NCBI RefSeq assembly: GCF_004124315.2
Contig: NZ_CP096889.1
Coordinates: 3,145,001 to 3,209,000, forward strand
Direction of reading: 5' to 3'
Length of the DNA stretch: 64,000 bases
Source: Bacillus cabrialesii
Lineage (GTDB): Bacteria > Bacillota > Bacilli > Bacillales > Bacillaceae
In this document: positions 61,458 through 64,000 of the stretch, piece by piece
How the letters are laid out: every line of letters starts with the position of its first letter
Position numbering within the stretch: the first letter of the stretch is position 1
The notes under the pieces: model-generated
Database searches by the model: none
The model's input: only the letters and a program-made list of their open reading frames with translations
What the model was told of the DNA's origin: nothing
Position numbers and translations under genes: made by a program

Positions 61458-62060
61458 ATGAAACAACATAAACTTCGTGCGGGAGATATGGCGCTGATCG
61501 GCATGTTCGCCGCACTTATGGCTGTCGGCGCCAACATTACATCAGTGGCACCCTTTTTACAAGTAGCCGGCATTCCGCTGTCAATGCAGCCGTTTTTTTG
61601 TCTTTTGGCGGCCTTGCTGCTCGGCAGCAGACGAGCAGCGATTGCCATGGTCGTCTATGCGCTTGTCGGATTGGCCGGAGCGCCTGTGTTTGCTAAGTTT
61701 TCCGCGGGCTTCGCGCCGTTTGCCGGTCAAAGCGGCGGATTTATTCTCTCATACATCCCGGCGGCTTTTGCAGCTGGATGGTTTTTAGAACGCAAACTCC
61801 AGCCAAGCAAAGTCCGATTCCTCGTTGCTTCACTAATCGGAACGGCGATCATGTATATCATCGGCACAACCTATATGTATCTTGCACTGAAGCTCTGGAT
61901 TCATACTCCAGTGAGCTACGGCACGACTTGGGGATATATGACTTGGTTTATGGTAAAAGACACGGCGCTGGCTGTGGTTCTGGCAGTTATCGCACCTGCA
62001 ATCTACCGTTCTATTCATAAAGCAACCGGCTTTAACAGCAATCACATATCATCCACATAA
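61458..62060 (+). CDS. bioYB: Biotin transporter S component BioY
   Basis: A 200-residue BioY family protein with six membrane helices that binds biotin and partners with an ECF module. It has LRAGDMALIGMFAALMAVGANI and QPFFCLLAALLLGSRR, typical of BioY, and FVGQSGGF-like FAGQSGGFILSYIPAAFAAGW in helix 4. AAGGGGGAAC precedes the ATG. The upstream BirA operator places it under biotin control. Matches B. subtilis yuiG. Confidence 0.92.
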   Translation: MKQHKLRAGDMALIGMFAALMAVGANITSVAPFLQVAGIPLSMQPFFCLLAALLLGSRRAAIAMVVYALVGLAGAPVFAKFSAGFAPFAGQSGGFILSYIPAAFAAGWFLERKLQPSKVRFLVASLIGTAIMYIIGTTYMYLALKLWIHTPVSYGTTWGYMTWFMVKDTALAVVLAVIAPAIYRSIHKATGFNSNHISST

Positions 62061-62061
62061 A

Positions 62062-62087
62062 AACCGTTCTATTGGACGGTTTTTTTA
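62062..62087 (+). terminator. Terminator of bioYB
   Basis: ACCGTTC pairs with GGACGGT (one G-T pair) around TATT-type loop, followed by seven T residues. Confidence 0.82.
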
Positions 62088-62098
62088 TCATAACGAGA

Positions 62099-62128
62099 AA
62101 AGGCTCCCCAGTAAAGGGAAGCCTTTTT
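62099..62128 (-). terminator. Terminator of yuiF
   Basis: Read on the minus strand, AAGGCTTCCC pairs with GGGGAGCCTT and is followed by TTCTCG. It starts right after the yuiF stop. Confidence 0.8.
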
Positions 62129-62129
62129 C

Positions 62130-63458
62130 CTATAAAACAAGCGCTGCAATCCAGCCAAAGATGATAAGCGGAATATTATAAAATATAAATGTCGGCACAC
62201 AAGTATCCCAAATGTGGTGATGCTGGCCGTCCGCGCTTAATCCTGAAGTCGGCCCAAGTGTACTGTCGCTGGCAGGTGAACCGGCATCGCCAAGCGCAGC
62301 AGCCGCTCCGATAATCGCGACCGTTGCCATCGGGCTAAAACCGAGCTGCATACATAGAGGCACAAAAATGGTTGTGATGACTGGAATCGTCGCAAAAGAA
62401 GATCCGATTCCCATTGTAATCAACAAGCCGACAATGAGCATCAGCAATGCGCCCAACGACTGACTGTGTCCGATAAAGCCAGCTGATGTTTTGACCAGTG
62501 CCTCGACATCTCCGGTTTTGGTCAATACATTTGAAAATCCGGCTGCAACAAGCATGACAAAGCCGATAAAGGCCATTAAGACCATTCCGTCAGTTATCAG
62601 CGAGTCCGCCTCATCACGCTTCATCACACCGCTGACAAACAGAATAATCAGGCCCGCCAGCGCCCCCATAATCATCCCTTCTACTCCCAAGGTCTGAGAT
62701 AAGTAGAGCTGAACGCCGAGTGACACGACAATGGCAAGCACCGCGATAGCCAGGCTTTTTTTCGTATATGGAGAAGCGTTCGCACCAGATATTTCTTTTG
62801 TTTCGTATGTTTTCGGCTTACGGAATACGATGATTGATAAAATCAGACCTGCAACCATACCCGCAACCGGAATCATTAAGGCGTAAGGAATATCACCGAG
62901 AGATACGTTTAATCCGGCATCTGCCATATTATCCTTGAGCATGCCCTGAAAGATTTGGCCGAAACCGACCGGCAGCAAAATATAAGGAGCCGTTAATCCG
63001 AATGTGATCACACACGCAATCAGACGGCGGTCCATTTCAAGTTCATTAAAGATTTTCAAAAGCGGCGGAATCAGCACCGGGATAAATGCGATGTGAACCG
63101 GAACAACGTTTTGCGAGAAACAAGATACGATTAAAATAATCAGCACAATCAGCACTTTGGACAGTGCTTTTTTGCGAGAATCTTCTTTATTTCCGATTAA
63201 TTTAACAGAGGCTTCCACCATGGCGTCCGGAAGACCCGTTTTCGTTAAAGCCGCAGCAAACGCGCCAAGCATGGCGTAGCTGACTGCAACGGTGGCATTT
63301 CCGCCGAGTCCGTCAGTAAAGGCTTTAACCGTTTCGCCAAGACCGAGCCCGCCTGTTAACCCGCCGGCCAAGGCGCCTAAGATTAATGCGATAACAATAT
63401 TGACACGCAGCAGGCTTAAAACAAGCATAAGCAGCACTGCGATAACGACTGCATTCAT
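62130..63458 (-). CDS. yuiF: NhaC/GntP-superfamily membrane transporter
   Basis: A 442-residue permease of the Na+/H+ antiporter / SLC13-like superfamily with about twelve membrane helices and re-entrant glycine-rich loops (GLGLGETVKAFTDGLGGNATVAVSYAMLGAF and GIGSSFATIPVITTIFVP). It is usually annotated as an amino acid or dicarboxylate permease; the substrate is not deducible. GGAGGGG precedes the ATG. A perfect palindrome overlaps its promoter. Confidence 0.87.
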   Translation of the reverse strand: MNAVVIAVLLMLVLSLLRVNIVIALILGALAGGLTGGLGLGETVKAFTDGLGGNATVAVSYAMLGAFAAALTKTGLPDAMVEASVKLIGNKEDSRKKALSKVLIVLIILIVSCFSQNVVPVHIAFIPVLIPPLLKIFNELEMDRRLIACVITFGLTAPYILLPVGFGQIFQGMLKDNMADAGLNVSLGDIPYALMIPVAGMVAGLILSIIVFRKPKTYETKEISGANASPYTKKSLAIAVLAIVVSLGVQLYLSQTLGVEGMIMGALAGLIILFVSGVMKRDEADSLITDGMVLMAFIGFVMLVAAGFSNVLTKTGDVEALVKTSAGFIGHSQSLGALLMLIVGLLITMGIGSSFATIPVITTIFVPLCMQLGFSPMATVAIIGAAAALGDAGSPASDSTLGPTSGLSADGQHHHIWDTCVPTFIFYNIPLIIFGWIAALVL

Positions 63459-63538
63459 GATACCCCTCCAAAAAATCCTTTAGTTTGCTAATGTAGTAGA
63501 TAAATAAAGTACGAACGTATCGTATCATAATCGATATA

Positions 63539-63554
63539 CTTTAGTCAACTAAAG
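63539..63554. promoter_or_regulatory. Palindromic operator candidate at the yuiF promoter
   Basis: CTTTAGTCAACTAAAG is a perfect 16-base palindrome. On the minus strand it contains TTGACT, which with TACGAT 18 bases on gives a plausible yuiF promoter, so a bound regulator would cover the -35. I do not recognise the factor. Confidence 0.6.
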
Positions 63555-63564
63555 ATTTTGGAAG

Positions 63565-63597
63565 AAAAAATCCCCGCCGCATACTGCGGCGGGGATT
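63565..63597 (-). terminator. Terminator of pepA
   Basis: AAATCCCCGCCGCA pairs with TGCGGCGGGGATTT around a three-base loop, followed on the minus strand by more T residues. It sits directly after the pepA stop. Confidence 0.9.
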
Positions 63598-63599
63598 TA

Positions 63600-64000
63600 T
63601 CATGACTGGCTTTTATCTTCTTCCAATGCAAATCGCTCCGCCAGCGTGGCCAGTGTTCTGGCCATCACGCCGGTGGCTCCGGACGGGCCGAAGCAAGTTG
63701 CTTTATTTGAAGTCGCCGTGCCCGCAATATCTAGATGAACCCAAGGCGTTGCTTCAGCAAATTCACCAAGAAACGTGCCTGCCATAATCGCATGTCCTTC
63801 ACGTCCCGGCGAATTGCTGAGGTCCGCCATTTGGCTGCTTTTCACACGTTTTTTATCCTTCTCTGTTATCGGCAGCTGCCAGATCGCCTCGCCGCACTCC
63901 CCCGCTGCATCGACTACCTGCTCATAAAAGCGTTGATCATTTGTCATAGCGCCGGTCGTTTCTGTTCCTAATGCCACCACGACGCCGCCGGTAAGTGTAG
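63600..64000 (-). CDS. pepA: Leucyl aminopeptidase, C-terminal part, start outside window
   Basis: The last 132 residues of an M17 leucyl aminopeptidase; the frame continues past base 64000. Visible family sequence: TGGVVVALGTETTGAMTND, LPITEKDKKRVKSSQMADLSN, GHAIMAGTFLGEF and PWVHLDIAGTA, the last near the metal site. The NTDAEGRL signature should be upstream, outside the window. Matches yuiE of B. subtilis by position. An own strong terminator follows. Confidence 0.9.
   Translation of the reverse strand, partial: TLTGGVVVALGTETTGAMTNDQRFYEQVVDAAGECGEAIWQLPITEKDKKRVKSSQMADLSNSPGREGHAIMAGTFLGEFAEATPWVHLDIAGTATSNKATCFGPSGATGVMARTLATLAERFALEEDKSQS

Overview
This window is a chromosomal segment of a Bacillus subtilis-group bacterium. 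Gene content and order follow the B. subtilis arrangement yuxJ-pbpD-yuxK-yufK-malKR-nupNOPQ-maeN-yufS-mrpA-G-yuxO-comAPXQ-degQ-yuzC-yuxH-pncBA-yueIHGF-yuzEF-yueEDCB-yukBACDE-adeR-ald-yukJ-mbtH-dhbFBECA-besA-yuiH-bioYB-yuiF-pepA. Many proteins have the same length as I remember for strain 168, but substitutions are frequent (for example in DhbA). A sister species or a divergent strain is therefore more likely than 168 itself. The competence pheromone precursor ends in MLDWKY, which I recall as the pherotype of B. mojavensis RO-H-1. I use that as a hint, not an identification. No rRNA, tRNA, CRISPR, prophage or insertion sequence is visible.

Layout. 1-13.4 kb holds an MFS permease end, penicillin-binding protein 4 (pbpD), a DCC-family protein, the malate sensor pair MalK/MalR, the NupNOPQ guanosine ABC importer with a CodY-like box, and the malate transporter MaeN. 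13.6-19.4 kb is the seven-gene Mrp Na+/H+ antiporter operon with overlapping genes. 19.4-24.4 kb is the quorum-sensing block: the thioesterase YuxO, ComA, ComP, ComX and ComQ, then DegQ with a ComA box upstream. From the N-terminal half of ComP through ComQ the DNA is strikingly AT-rich and diverged, as expected of the polymorphic pherotype cassette. 24.6-33.2 kb contains small sporulation and housekeeping genes, the EAL/HDOD protein YuxH, the nicotinate salvage pair pncB/pncA, and a yuzE gene split by an in-frame TGA.

33.2-43.4 kb is the Yuk/Yue type VII (ESX-like) secretion system: YukE substrate, YukD, YukC, the YukBA ATPase, YueB (also the SPP1 phage receptor in B. subtilis) and YueC. A candidate small RNA lies upstream, between yukE and the divergent adeR. 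adeR and ald then provide alanine catabolism. 47-60.6 kb is the bacillibactin pathway: DhbA, C, E, B and F plus an MbtH-like protein assemble the siderophore, and BesA hydrolyses it to release iron. The dhbA and besA starts each carry a Fur box. A long folded repeat sits between yukJ and the mbtH-like gene. The end of the window has a molybdopterin protein (yuiH), a biotin transporter component (bioYB) with a BirA operator, a transporter (yuiF), and the C-terminal end of an aminopeptidase (pepA).

Nothing here looks like a wholly new system; most of the window is well-conserved core genome. The observations most worth a second look are the candidate small RNA upstream of yukE, the stop codon in yuzE, the duplicated hairpins around the yukJ repeat, the pherotype mosaic with unusual comQ translation signals, and composition breaks inside the phage-receptor gene yueB.
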